Shown piece after piece: positions 15,072 to 22,757 of a stretch of 64,000 bases of DNA; within the stretch, counting starts at the first letter, position 1, and each line of letters opens with the position of its first letter. Under the pieces are notes generated by a model. It was not told where the DNA came from. It was given only the letters and a program-made list of their open reading frames with translations, and searched no databases. The position numbers were made by a program, and so were the translations under genes. The stretch spans positions 62,001 through 126,000 of the forward strand of contig CAJLRM010000002.1 in assembly GCA_905209085.1 (NCBI GenBank). Direction: 5' to 3'. Source of the stretch: an uncultured Eubacteriales bacterium (GTDB lineage Bacteria > Bacillota > Clostridia > Christensenellales > Borkfalkiaceae).

Positions 15072-15719
15072 ATGAAATTTGAAAAAATAAAACTCGACGA
15101 ATGGAAACGCGCAAAGCTTTTCCATACTTATATGAACGATTTGAAAATCGTGATGAGCATGACTGCCGAGATAGACGTGGCGCCCCTGCTTTCCTTTATT
15201 CGGGAAAACGGCTTGAAATTTTATCCCGCCATGATCTGGATCGTGAGTAAAATCGTCAATTCCCGCGAGGAATTTCGGCTGGGACAGCAAAACGGCGAGG
15301 TGGGGAGGTGGGATTACGTTTCTCCCTATTACGCGCATTTCCACGCGGAGGACGAAGCGTGCGCAAAACTCGTGACCGAGTACGGCGACGACCTCTTTGA
15401 CTTCCACGCGCGTTTTCTCGCGGACAGAAAGCGCTTTGAGAGTTTGCGGGCGTTCGATTTGACGCAAATCCCGCCGAATACCTTTGACGTTTCCTGTCTG
15501 CCCTGGATCAAATATAAGAGCTTCGATATGCACGTTTTCGATTCGGGGACTTATCTCGCGCCCGTCGTCACCTGGGGAAAATGGGAACGGGAGGGCGAAA
15601 GGGCGATGATGCCGCTTTCCATGAATATCCATCATGCGGCGGCGGACGGCTTTCATCTGTCCCGATTTTTTGCCGAAGTACAGGCGTTGATCGATCATAT
15701 TTCGCTGCAAAAGTTTTGA
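15072..15719 (+). CDS. chloramphenicol acetyltransferase (CatA) family protein
   Basis: The 215-residue protein matches type A CAT enzymes, trimeric acetyl-CoA-dependent O-acetyltransferases. The catalytic motif is IHHAAADGFHLSRFF (from about 186), with the general-base His in the family pattern HH-A-x-x-D-G-x-H. Also present are the N-terminal WKRAKLFHTYM region, LKFYPAMIWIVSKIVN, and PWIKYKSFDM with the conserved aromatic residues. Whether chloramphenicol is the substrate cannot be decided from sequence; some family members act on other alcohols. The leader peptide plus masked ribosome binding site supports inducible, ribosome-targeting antibiotic control. Confidence 0.88.
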   Translation: MKFEKIKLDEWKRAKLFHTYMNDLKIVMSMTAEIDVAPLLSFIRENGLKFYPAMIWIVSKIVNSREEFRLGQQNGEVGRWDYVSPYYAHFHAEDEACAKLVTEYGDDLFDFHARFLADRKRFESLRAFDLTQIPPNTFDVSCLPWIKYKSFDMHVFDSGTYLAPVVTWGKWEREGERAMMPLSMNIHHAAADGFHLSRFFAEVQALIDHISLQKF

Positions 15720-15766
15720 CGGGCGTTTTGCGGCGAAAGGGCGGTTTTATGAAAAGGAAAGCTTTA

Positions 15767-15801
15767 TTCAGGCGCGGCGGGAAGCCGCGCCTGAACTTTT
15801 T
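15767..15801 (+). terminator. terminator of the CAT-family gene
   Basis: Perfect 12-bp stem TTCAGGCGCGGC / GCCGCGCCTGAA with a 5-nt loop, followed by CTTTTT. Confidence 0.85.
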
Positions 15802-15933
15802 GCGGCGGAAACCTTTTGCGGGAGGCGAAAGGCGCCCGCGGCGGCAAAAGTATGAAAAAACGCTTACAGAGCGCAAAAAAAGCAAAAATAAAAAAAATTC
15901 CTAAAAAAGTTGAAAAACACGACTCAAAACAGC

Positions 15934-15962
15934 TTGACAGAATTTTCGATTAATAATACAAT
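15934..15962 (+). promoter_or_regulatory. promoter of the rplM-rpsI operon
   Basis: TTGACA (15934-15939), 17-bp spacer, TACAAT (15957-15962), giving a leader of about 130 nt. Confidence 0.75.
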
Positions 15963-15973
15963 TAGAGAGCAAG

Positions 15974-16048
15974 TTAAAAGAAGGGAGCCTCTCCACCGCC
16001 TTAACCCCGTTATTTTTCAAGGTGCGAAGCGTTCCTCGGTTCTTTTAA
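15974..16048 (+). ncRNA. candidate L13 autoregulatory leader RNA
   Basis: TTAAAAGAA (15974-15982) pairs perfectly with TTCTTTTAA (16040-16048), closing a 75-nt domain. CACC/GGTG and CCTT/AAGG pairs inside are compatible with an irregular inner helix. Position in the rplM 5' leader fits the Firmicutes L13 leader class; I judged it by hand only. Confidence 0.5.
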
Positions 16049-16099
16049 AGCCGTTATCAAACAAAAAAGAAAATACACACGAATAAGGAGTAACAGGAT

Positions 16100-16531
16100 A
16101 TGAAAACCTATATGGCAAACGCCCAAACGGTTGAAAGAAAGTGGTATGTCGTAGACGCCGCGGGCGTGCCCCTCGGACGCCTTGCTTCCCGCGTCGCTTC
16201 CGTGCTTCGCGGCAAAAATAAGCCCACTTTTACCCCCAACGTCGATACGGGAGATTTCGTAATCGTCATCAATACCGATAAGGTGGTTTTGACAGGCAAA
16301 AAGATGGAGGATAAATTTTACAGATACCATACCGGTTATATCGGCGGGTTGAAGGAAATTTCTTATAAAAAGCTGCTTGCCGAAAAGAGCGACCTCGCCG
16401 TTTACGAAGCGGTGAAGGGAATGCTCCCCAAGAACAGCCTGGGCAGAACGATGCTCAAAAAACTCAGAGTTTACAAGGGTGCGGAACATAACCACGCCGC
16501 TCAGAAGCCCGAAGAACTCAAAGTAGACTAA
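16100..16531 (+). CDS. rplM: 50S ribosomal protein L13
   Basis: The 143-residue protein has the complete L13 sequence pattern: KWYVVDAAGVPLGRLASRVA, then the region around TFTPNVDTGDFVIVINTDKV, YRYHTGYIGGLKE, the signature VKGMLPKNSLGRTMLKKL, and the terminal YKGAEHNHAAQKPEEL. It binds 23S rRNA early in large-subunit assembly. The start follows AAGGAGTAACAGG. rpsI follows after 16 nt, the usual operon partner. A folded leader upstream suggests feedback control by L13. Confidence 0.97.
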   Translation: MKTYMANAQTVERKWYVVDAAGVPLGRLASRVASVLRGKNKPTFTPNVDTGDFVIVINTDKVVLTGKKMEDKFYRYHTGYIGGLKEISYKKLLAEKSDLAVYEAVKGMLPKNSLGRTMLKKLRVYKGAEHNHAAQKPEELKVD

Positions 16532-16547
16532 GGAGAGGAAAAGAATT

Positions 16548-16961
16548 ATGGCTAAAATCAATTTGAAAAAGAAGCTTCAATTCTGGGGAACGGGCAGAAG
16601 GAAAAAGGCGATCGCACGCGTTCGTTTGATTCCCGCAGGCAGCGGAACCATCGTTATCAACGACCGCACCTTTGAGGATTATTTCCCTCAGGGCACCCTT
16701 CAATACATCGTCAAACAGCCCCTCGTTCTTCTGGATGTGGAAAATAAATACGACGTGTTCGTAAACGTCATCGGCGGCGGCTATACCGGTCAGGCGGGCG
16801 CAATCCGTCTTGGTATCGCGCGCGCGCTTCTCGAAGCGGAACCCGATTCCCGTCCCGCCCTCAAAAAGGAAGGCTTCCTTACCCGCGATCCCCGCGCCAA
16901 GGAAAGAAAGAAGTACGGCCTCAAAAAGGCGCGCCGCGCTCCGCAGTTCTCCAAGAGATAA
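16548..16961 (+). CDS. rpsI: 30S ribosomal protein S9
   Basis: The 137-residue protein carries the S9 signatures FWGTGRRKKAIARVRLIPG-like near the N-terminus, VNVIGGGYTGQAGAIRLGIA in the middle, and the C-terminal tail ERKKYGLKKARRAPQFSKR, whose final Arg contacts P-site tRNA. It is translated from GGAGAGG upstream and ends the rplM operon, with a strong terminator 35 nt downstream. Confidence 0.97.
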   Translation: MAKINLKKKLQFWGTGRRKKAIARVRLIPAGSGTIVINDRTFEDYFPQGTLQYIVKQPLVLLDVENKYDVFVNVIGGGYTGQAGAIRLGIARALLEAEPDSRPALKKEGFLTRDPRAKERKKYGLKKARRAPQFSKR

Positions 16962-16995
16962 TCTTCGGGAATTTTCAACCTTTCAACAAGACGAC

Positions 16996-17031
16996 AAAGC
17001 CCCGACCGTACTCGTTACGGTCGGGGCTTTT
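16996..17031 (+). terminator. terminator of rplM-rpsI
   Basis: Perfect stem AAAGCCCCGACCGTA / TACGGTCGGGGCTTT with a 5-nt loop and T-run. Confidence 0.9.
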
Positions 17032-17238
17032 GAAAGCAAATCCGTCCTTTTCGGAAATATTGGAAAGCGTTAACGGAAAAGAATTTTGTTTCTCAAAAGG
17101 ACGCGGAACAAAAACTTTTTTGTAAAAAGAAGCTCTGCACGTCACGAAAAGCCGCTGTTTTAACGGAAAAACGACGAATAGCATACAAAGCGGACGAGAT
17201 AGAAAACCTCAAAAAAAGAGGTAAAAAGAGGGGGAAGC

Positions 17239-17266
17239 GCGCTTAAAAAATCGATTTTTTAAGCGC
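17239..17266. repeat. perfect 28-bp palindrome in a gene-free stretch
   Basis: Arms GCGCTTAAAAAATC and GATTTTTTAAGCGC meet with no spacer. It lies in the 318-bp gap 17032-17349, which otherwise holds nothing recognised. It could be a terminator-like hairpin for the minus-strand gene ending at 17350 or a protein-binding site. Confidence 0.6.
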
Positions 17267-17349
17267 GGAAAAGGAATGAAAACGGAAAAAACCCCGTTCT
17301 TCAAAATAAACGAGGCGGAAGGATAAGCCGCTGCGGATTTTTTAAAGAG

Positions 17350-17664
17350 CTATCTGCGGGGCGCTTTGCGGTCGATATTTTTCGCCAGCCGTTCGTGGCG
17401 TTCCATGAGCGCCAGAAAGGGATTGTTCTCGCTGTTCGCCTGAGGCGCGGAAAAAGCGGCGGACGCGGGAGCCGGCGTTTCCTTTGGGGGCGGCGCGACG
17501 CCGCTGTCGCGGGACGGCTCGCTTTTCTTTTCCGCTTGCGGGGAAGGAAAAATGTTTTTTAAAAAAGCGGCGGCGTCAAGGGGAGAAGTTCCCTCTCCGG
17601 ACTCCGCGGAGGAAGAGGGAAAAAATGCTGATTTCAGAAAATTAAACAATCCGAAGCTTTCCAT
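17350..17664 (-). CDS. small Pro/Ala/Ser-rich protein of unknown function
   Basis: A 104-residue frame starts MESFGLFNFLKSAFFP, continues through a low-complexity Ser/Pro/Ala/Lys linker, and ends with NPFLALMERHERLAKNIDRKAPRR. AAAGGA lies upstream; a TTG two codons earlier (17670) is an equally possible start. No known domain is visible. A hydrophobic-aromatic N-terminal helix and a basic C-terminal helix joined by a flexible linker suggest an adaptor or membrane-peripheral protein, which is a guess. Coding status itself is moderately supported. Confidence 0.55.
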   Translation of the reverse strand: MESFGLFNFLKSAFFPSSSAESGEGTSPLDAAAFLKNIFPSPQAEKKSEPSRDSGVAPPPKETPAPASAAFSAPQANSENNPFLALMERHERLAKNIDRKAPRR

Positions 17665-17730
17665 ACTCAAAAAAATCCTTTATTTTCACAATTTTCACTT
17701 AAAATAGCGGAAAAAACGCGCCGTTTTTGT

Positions 17731-17759
17731 TTGCTTTAATTGACGAATTGATATATAAT
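17731..17759 (+). promoter_or_regulatory. promoter of the propeller lipoprotein
   Basis: TTGCTT (17731-17736), 17-bp spacer, TATAAT (17754-17759), 76 nt before the start codon. Confidence 0.68.
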
Positions 17760-17835
17760 AGAATATGCGTTGATATTGTCGGGAAATGCAGATTATTTTT
17801 CTCGGCCGACATAATTTTTAAGGAGTCCTTATACA

Positions 17836-20217
17836 ATGCGGGATAAATTTAAGAAATTGACATGTATCGTTGCGGCGGCGACCCTCGCCGTGACGGCAGC
17901 GTCGTTTGCGGGCTGCTCGGACAGCTATTCCAACAAAGTGCCCGGAAACGATATTTTCACGGACGAGGCGGCTGTTTCCAACGGCGGTTTCGCGGTGGAA
18001 AAGGGCAATTACGTGTACTTCATCAACGGAGCCGAGGAGTATACGGCTTCCAATAAATACGGCGACGTGGTCAAGGGCGCGCTCATGCGCATCTCCAAGA
18101 CCGATCTTTTGAACAAAGACTACTCCAAGACCGTGACCGTCGTCCCCATGCTCTTCGTCGCTCAAAATTATAACGCGGGCATCTATATTTACGGCGACCG
18201 CGTCTATTACGCTTCCCCCACGACGGAAAAGGACCAGAGCGGCAATATTCAGAACGATTGGATAAGCTTTAAGAGCGCCAAGCTGGACGGCACCGAGGTG
18301 ATGAAGGACTATTACTTCCGCTCGGACGACAACGCGACGAATTATCGCTATGTGGAAGTGGAGGACGTGGTGTACTGTCTGCACGTGGACGACAAAACTC
18401 TCTACTCCTATAATACGCAGACGGGCAAGGATACCGTGCTTGTTTCGGGCGCGGGTTCCGATTTCTATTTCGATACTTCCGATCCCGAAAGTCCCGAAGT
18501 CTATTATACGATGGCGGTGACGCAGGACGTCGATACGGCGAATCCCTCTTCCGTCAGCTATACGCAGGTGTATTCCGTGAGCGCGGACGCGACGGTGGAA
18601 TCGGTCGGGATCAAGGATGCAAAAGCCTCCTATACGGTCAAGGGCGGCAAGACGTATTCTTTCGACGCTTCCTATCTTCAAGACAATCTCTCGGGCTTCA
18701 AGGCCGACGACTACACTACCTATCCGTACGTCAATCTCGGCGATCTCGTCCTCGACGGCAGAGGCTCCCGCAATGCGTTTACGGACACTAAATTTACGGA
18801 CGACGATCCCGCGAAGGCGGAGTCTCCCGAAGGGTACACGTACACCATTCAGAGCTATCAGAACGGCGGCTTATATTACACCCGCGCGGGCGTGAACGAC
18901 ACTTCCTCCGACGGCGAAAGCAGCGCTTTGTACTATCTTCCCGACAGCGTCAAAAACGCGGAGGGCTGGAAGAGCATTCAGGGACAAGCCAAGGGAAATA
19001 CCAATATCGACACGGTCGCTCTCAATACGACAAACGCCTCCGCTTCGGCGCTGTTCTCCGTGAAGGAAGAAAACGGAAAGAGAGTACATTCGTATATCTA
19101 TACTTCCGATTCCAAGATTTACAGGAATAAGGCGAAGGCGGACGGCACCGTGGAGGAAAATCTTTTGATGGTTCCCTCTGCTTCGAGCGCGACGCTTTGG
19201 AAGACGGAAGGGGAATACCTCTACTATTATTCTTCGGGATCCAACGGCAATAATATCACCCGCGTCAATTATACGGGCACCAAGGACGACTATTCCCCCG
19301 TTTACGGGCTGATGGAAGAAGACAGCGAATATAAACCCGCCGTCATTCTCTCCGTCGACTGGAACTCTTCCTGGTATAAGCCCGAATTTATCGAAAACTT
19401 CGTCTTGTTCTCCAACGCGCAGTCGTTCGGCTCCACGGCGTATAATTATATTTACGCGGTGGATCTCAACGGCGCGGACGGCATGATGAACGCCAAGGAA
19501 CTGAAAGCGTTTAACGATAGATACGAGGAAGTGACCGATTATATCGACGAAATTTCCGACGGAGATTTAAAAAAGGCGGTTCAGTATTATTTCCGCACGG
19601 GAGAATCCGTTTACTTCGAGGACATTTTAAAAGAAGCGAAGGAAAAGGGATATAAGGATCACTATCTTTACAGCGAGTACGCCATCAACGAATTCCGCGC
19701 GTTCAGTTCGAGGAAAAAGAGCGAGAACAAGGACGCCAACGATTACACGACAAAATTCAAGGACGAAGAAGGCAAGTATTACGACGTCGAAAGTTACTTC
19801 ATGAATAGGATAGGCAAGCTGAAAGAGTCGGACGAAGACGCGATCGAAAAGGCTTGGAAGACGGAATATATTCTCACGTTGCCCGAGGAGAGTTCCACGG
19901 GCTGGAAGACATGGCAGAAGGTGCTGCTGGGAGTGGGTATCGGCGTAGGCGTGCTTCTCGTCGGCGGCGGCATTGCTATATTCTGCGTGGTGCGCGCCAG
20001 GAAGAAGGCAAAGGCGGCAGCCGAAGCGGAGATCGTGGAAGCGGGACGCAGAAAGCCCGTCATCGACACCACGGACGACAAATCCATCGACGTGTATGCG
20101 GACGAGGACGGAGGGAGTCAAGCTGACGAAACCGGGTCTACCGAGGCGGACGAGCAAACGGAAGCAGCGGACGGAGAGGCTTCTCAGGCGGAAGAAGCGG
20201 ATAAAAAAGACGAATAA
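17836..20217 (+). CDS. large lipoprotein with beta-propeller-like repeats and a second, C-terminal membrane anchor
   Basis: The 793-residue protein has a lipoprotein signal ending FAGC (Cys27). A long extracellular region contains repeated strands such as GNYVYFINGAE, IYIYGDRVYYASP, EDVVYCLHVDDKTLYSY and GEYLYYYSSGS, resembling DUF5050-type propellers. A transmembrane helix at about 695-720 (VLLGVGIGVGVLLVGGGIAIFCVV) is followed by a basic and then acidic cytoplasmic tail. A protein anchored by lipid at one end and crossing the membrane at the other is unusual. Function is unknown; a sensor or scaffold at the cell surface is conceivable. It is monocistronic, with its own promoter and terminator. 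Confidence 0.8.
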   Translation: MRDKFKKLTCIVAAATLAVTAASFAGCSDSYSNKVPGNDIFTDEAAVSNGGFAVEKGNYVYFINGAEEYTASNKYGDVVKGALMRISKTDLLNKDYSKTVTVVPMLFVAQNYNAGIYIYGDRVYYASPTTEKDQSGNIQNDWISFKSAKLDGTEVMKDYYFRSDDNATNYRYVEVEDVVYCLHVDDKTLYSYNTQTGKDTVLVSGAGSDFYFDTSDPESPEVYYTMAVTQDVDTANPSSVSYTQVYSVSADATVESVGIKDAKASYTVKGGKTYSFDASYLQDNLSGFKADDYTTYPYVNLGDLVLDGRGSRNAFTDTKFTDDDPAKAESPEGYTYTIQSYQNGGLYYTRAGVNDTSSDGESSALYYLPDSVKNAEGWKSIQGQAKGNTNIDTVALNTTNASASALFSVKEENGKRVHSYIYTSDSKIYRNKAKADGTVEENLLMVPSASSATLWKTEGEYLYYYSSGSNGNNITRVNYTGTKDDYSPVYGLMEEDSEYKPAVILSVDWNSSWYKPEFIENFVLFSNAQSFGSTAYNYIYAVDLNGADGMMNAKELKAFNDRYEEVTDYIDEISDGDLKKAVQYYFRTGESVYFEDILKEAKEKGYKDHYLYSEYAINEFRAFSSRKKSENKDANDYTTKFKDEEGKYYDVESYFMNRIGKLKESDEDAIEKAWKTEYILTLPEESSTGWKTWQKVLLGVGIGVGVLLVGGGIAIFCVVRARKKAKAAAEAEIVEAGRRKPVIDTTDDKSIDVYADEDGGSQADETGSTEADEQTEAADGEASQAEEADKKDE

Positions 20218-20227
20218 TCGCAATAAT

Positions 20228-20261
20228 AAAAGAGTCGTTTCTGTATGAAACGACTCTTTTT
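20228..20261 (+). terminator. terminator of the propeller lipoprotein
   Basis: Perfect 14-bp stem AAAAGAGTCGTTTC / GAAACGACTCTTTT with a 5-nt loop. Confidence 0.9.
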
Positions 20262-20313
20262 GCGTGGAAAAGAAAAAAATTTTCCGAAATATTTAAAAAC
20301 GAGCGAAAAACAG

Positions 20314-20342
20314 TTTACAAACTCGTAAAATATTAATATAAT
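20314..20342 (+). promoter_or_regulatory. promoter of the zinc-ribbon gene
   Basis: TTTACA (20314-20319), 17-bp spacer, TATAAT (20337-20342). Confidence 0.7.
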
Positions 20343-20398
20343 ATAGCAAAATCACGGCGTCATGCCGATAGAAAATAAACGGAATGAGGGAAAATTAT

Positions 20399-20935
20399 AT
20401 GGCAAGATACGTATTATGCCCGAGGTGCGAACTGAATTTCATCGACGCAGACGCGCAGGAATACTGCGACGTGTGTTTGAAGGAAATGCAGGGCGCAAAA
20501 ACGTTTGCGGACGATTTGGAAGAAGTGGAAGAAACGGAAGAAATGGAACTCTGCCCTATCTGCGGGGAAAATTACATGAGAATCGGCGAAAAAATGTGCG
20601 ACGAGTGCAAGAAAAAGACGGAATATGAGGAGGAAGAAATCGAGGATCCCGATAAAGACGACGCTTGGAGAACGTATCTCGACGACGATGCGGACGATCT
20701 CGGCATTCCTCTGCCCGAGGAAGAATTTGACGACGAGGACGAAGAGGACGATTTGGAGGAAGACGAGGAAGGAAAGAGCAAGGAAGAAGACGATTTCGAA
20801 TACGTTTCTCCCGACGACTATTATCCCGACGACGAGGAGGAAGACGAGGACGACGAAGAGGACCCGTTTGACGACGACGAGGCTCCTTCTCCGAAGACGG
20901 GAAAAAAGAAACGTGTCCGCGACGATGATTTTTAA
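20399..20935 (+). CDS. double zinc-ribbon protein with acidic tail
   Basis: The 178-residue protein begins MARYVLCPRCELNFI, with a first four-Cys ribbon closed by YCDVCLKE. A second ribbon is LCPICGENYMRIGEKMCDEC. From residue 80 the protein is almost entirely Asp/Glu (for example EEFDDEDEEDDLEEDEEG) before a short basic end. The start at 20399 follows GAGGG; an in-frame ATG at 20384 lacks a site. Such proteins bind zinc and may bind nucleic acid or a basic protein partner, but no specific function is known to me. The next gene follows after 22 nt. Confidence 0.82.
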   Translation: MARYVLCPRCELNFIDADAQEYCDVCLKEMQGAKTFADDLEEVEETEEMELCPICGENYMRIGEKMCDECKKKTEYEEEEIEDPDKDDAWRTYLDDDADDLGIPLPEEEFDDEDEEDDLEEDEEGKSKEEDDFEYVSPDDYYPDDEEEDEDDEEDPFDDDEAPSPKTGKKKRVRDDDF

Positions 20936-20957
20936 GGAATAACGGGGAACCCGGAAT

Positions 20958-21470
20958 ATGCGCGCTGTTTACGGCTTTCTCTTATTGGCGGATTGTATCG
21001 CAATGACGATATATTTGACGGTCGCTTTGAAGCGACTGCCCGAGAAAATCGGGAATATCGATCCCGAAAAAAACAGAAAGGGAAAGGATTGGGAAGTATT
21101 CAGAAGCAATGATTACTTTTTCCGATTGTTAAAAATCGCGGGAAGTATCCTTTTGTTTTACGCCCTTCCGCAAATCGTTTATATAATCGAAATTCCCGAT
21201 ACAATCGACGATTCCCGCGCGCTCATTCCTGTATTGATTATACTTTTGGGCACTCCCGCGGGCGCCGTCGCACTGAATTTATTTTTCAGCAAAATCGGTT
21301 GGGCAAACGGCATCATCGAGTATAAAAGCAGGCGAACCGGCCGTTTAATCTATCTGAGAAAATATTTTAACAGAAGTACGCTCGGCATAGGAATCGTGAT
21401 AGCGATGTATTTTTCCGTCGCCTGGGGGCTGAGCGTCAGCGTTATAAAAACGATAATGCTGTTTTCATAG
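20958..21470 (+). CDS. four-helix membrane protein of unknown function
   Basis: The 170-residue protein has hydrophobic segments at its N-terminus (VYGFLLLADCIAMTIYLTVA), middle (LLKIAGSILLFYALPQIVYII and LIPVLIILLGTPAGAVALNLF) and C-terminus (TLGIGIVIAMYFSVAWGLSVSV). Charged cytoplasmic loops separate them (PEKNRKGKDWEVF, YKSRRTGRLIYLRKYFNR). No catalytic or transporter motif is visible. It is probably co-transcribed with the zinc-ribbon gene 22 nt upstream and ends at a bidirectional terminator. Confidence 0.75.
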   Translation: MRAVYGFLLLADCIAMTIYLTVALKRLPEKIGNIDPEKNRKGKDWEVFRSNDYFFRLLKIAGSILLFYALPQIVYIIEIPDTIDDSRALIPVLIILLGTPAGAVALNLFFSKIGWANGIIEYKSRRTGRLIYLRKYFNRSTLGIGIVIAMYFSVAWGLSVSVIKTIMLFS

Positions 21471-21473
21471 ACG

Positions 21474-21514
21474 AAAAAACAGGGGAAACGGAATTTGCCG
21501 CTTCCTCTGTTTTT
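21474..21514. terminator. bidirectional terminator
   Basis: Stem AACAG.GGAA.CGG / CCG.TTCC.CTGTT with an A-run on the left and T-run on the right. It ends the membrane-protein gene and the converging small-gene operon. Confidence 0.75.
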
Positions 21515-21552
21515 CTTTCCCCCTTTAAAGGGAAAAACTGAAAATAAGTTTT

Positions 21553-21714
21553 TTACAGGTCGTCCGCGTCCTGTACGGGAACTTCCCGCGGATTCTTGGG
21601 CGCGCCCGTATAACTTCCGTTTACGTCCGTATCCGACTGCATATCTGTCAGAGCTTTTGCTTTATCGGTAGGAGAAACGTTGGTTTTTTTCTTATTTGCA
21701 GTTTTCGGTTTCAT
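21553..21714 (-). CDS. small conserved-type protein ending PVQDADDL (53 aa)
   Basis: The frame reads MKPKTANKKKTNVSPTDKAK and later DTDVNGSYTGAP and VPVQDADDL at the C-terminus. I recall tiny clostridial hypothetical proteins with a D-x-NGSYTG motif and this ending, of unknown function. It begins inside the last codons of the upstream Asn-rich gene in another frame (23-nt overlap) and has no separate ribosome binding site, so it is probably translated by coupling. Basic N-terminus, acidic C-terminus, no membrane segment. Confidence 0.72.
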   Translation of the reverse strand: MKPKTANKKKTNVSPTDKAKALTDMQSDTDVNGSYTGAPKNPREVPVQDADDL

Positions 21715-21808
21715 TGTTGTTCTTATTGCTGCAATTTTTGTTGCCGCAATTTTTGTTCTGAGAGTTTTTCGTGTTGTTATTGGACTGGTTGTTAGTTTTG
21801 TTTTTCAT
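21692..21808 (-). CDS. Asn-rich small protein with Cys motifs (38 aa)
   Basis: An AAAAAAGGAG site 12 nt upstream of ATG 21806-21808 drives a frame reading MKNKTNNQSNNNTKNSQNKN, then CGNKNCSNKNNNETENCK. Nearly half of the residues are Asn, with three Cys. Similar Asn/Gln/Lys-rich peptides occur in spore-forming clostridia, some as spore constituents. It lies 69 nt downstream of rubrerythrin on the same strand and overlaps the 53-residue gene, so all three may share one transcript. Confidence 0.7.
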   Translation of the reverse strand: MKNKTNNQSNNNTKNSQNKNCGNKNCSNKNNNETENCK

Positions 21809-21877
21809 AATTTTTTAATCTCCTTTTTTATTTTTGATTTTTTATCGAAAGCGATGCCGGATATTCCGCTGAGCGCG

Positions 21878-22474
21878 TCAGATCCTTACGCCTTCGAAGG
21901 GAAGATGCAAATCGACATACCCTTGTCCCGCTTTACACAAAGGACAAACCTTCCACGCCTCCGTAGCTACGTGCATATAACCGCATTCGCTGCATACCCA
22001 TAAAATGGGCGAGTCGTTTTTGTAAAGCGTTCCGTTTTTCACTGCCTCGTAAAGGTAGTTGAAAATGATATTGTGCTGTTTTTCCACATCGGCCACCATT
22101 CGATAAATAGCGGCAATGTCCTTAAAGCCTTCTTTTTCCGCCGTTTCGGCAAATGTCGGATAGATCTCCGTGGATTCGCTGTTTTCGTCCATCGCCGCGA
22201 ATTTAAGGCCATCTACCAAAGTGCCTGCGTGGAAAGGGTATCCGGCGTCGAGAACGATATTGTCATGGCTTCCCGCTTTCGCTTGAAGCGTATCGAAAAA
22301 CGTTTTGGCATGATACGTTTCGTTTTTCGCAATCGTTCTGATAGCGTCGGAAAGAGTTTTTAAATTTTCTTTCATGGCAAGTTTTGCAGTCAATTGATAC
22401 CGCATCCCCGCCTGACTTTCGCCTGCAAAACTGCGGGCTAAATTTTTAAAAGTTTCCGTTTGTTCAAATTGCAT
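21878..22474 (-). CDS. rbr: rubrerythrin
   Basis: The 198-residue protein has an N-terminal diiron four-helix bundle: FAGESQAGMRYQLTA, IAKNETYHAKTF and FAETAEKEGF with VADVEKQHN supply the Glu/His ligands. A C-terminal rubredoxin-like site has WVCSECGYMHV and VCPLCKAG. It reduces hydrogen peroxide with electrons from NAD(P)H via rubredoxin-type carriers and protects anaerobes from oxygen. TTAGGAG precedes the start. Two tiny genes follow on the same strand. Confidence 0.95.
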   Translation of the reverse strand: MQFEQTETFKNLARSFAGESQAGMRYQLTAKLAMKENLKTLSDAIRTIAKNETYHAKTFFDTLQAKAGSHDNIVLDAGYPFHAGTLVDGLKFAAMDENSESTEIYPTFAETAEKEGFKDIAAIYRMVADVEKQHNIIFNYLYEAVKNGTLYKNDSPILWVCSECGYMHVATEAWKVCPLCKAGQGYVDLHLPFEGVRI

Positions 22475-22757
22475 TTTGTTTCTCCTAAGGCTCCGCCTTC
22501 GTTATTCAGTATGAGTAGGATTTTTTCTTTCATGCTTTTTAATTCCTGCCAATGCTTGCCAAAGCATACAAAAAGGTGTAAAATAGAAAAGCGGAAAGCA
22601 ATCATAGTTTGTCACCGCCGCAAAAATTTATTCGCGCACGCTGCTTTCCTTTCTTACTCCGAACGGCGCCGGAACGCGCGGACTTTGCGCCTTCCTTTAA
22701 AAAAAGGCAGGCGCTTTAAGTAAGATAAAGTAAAAAATATATATAGAGGTAGAAAAA

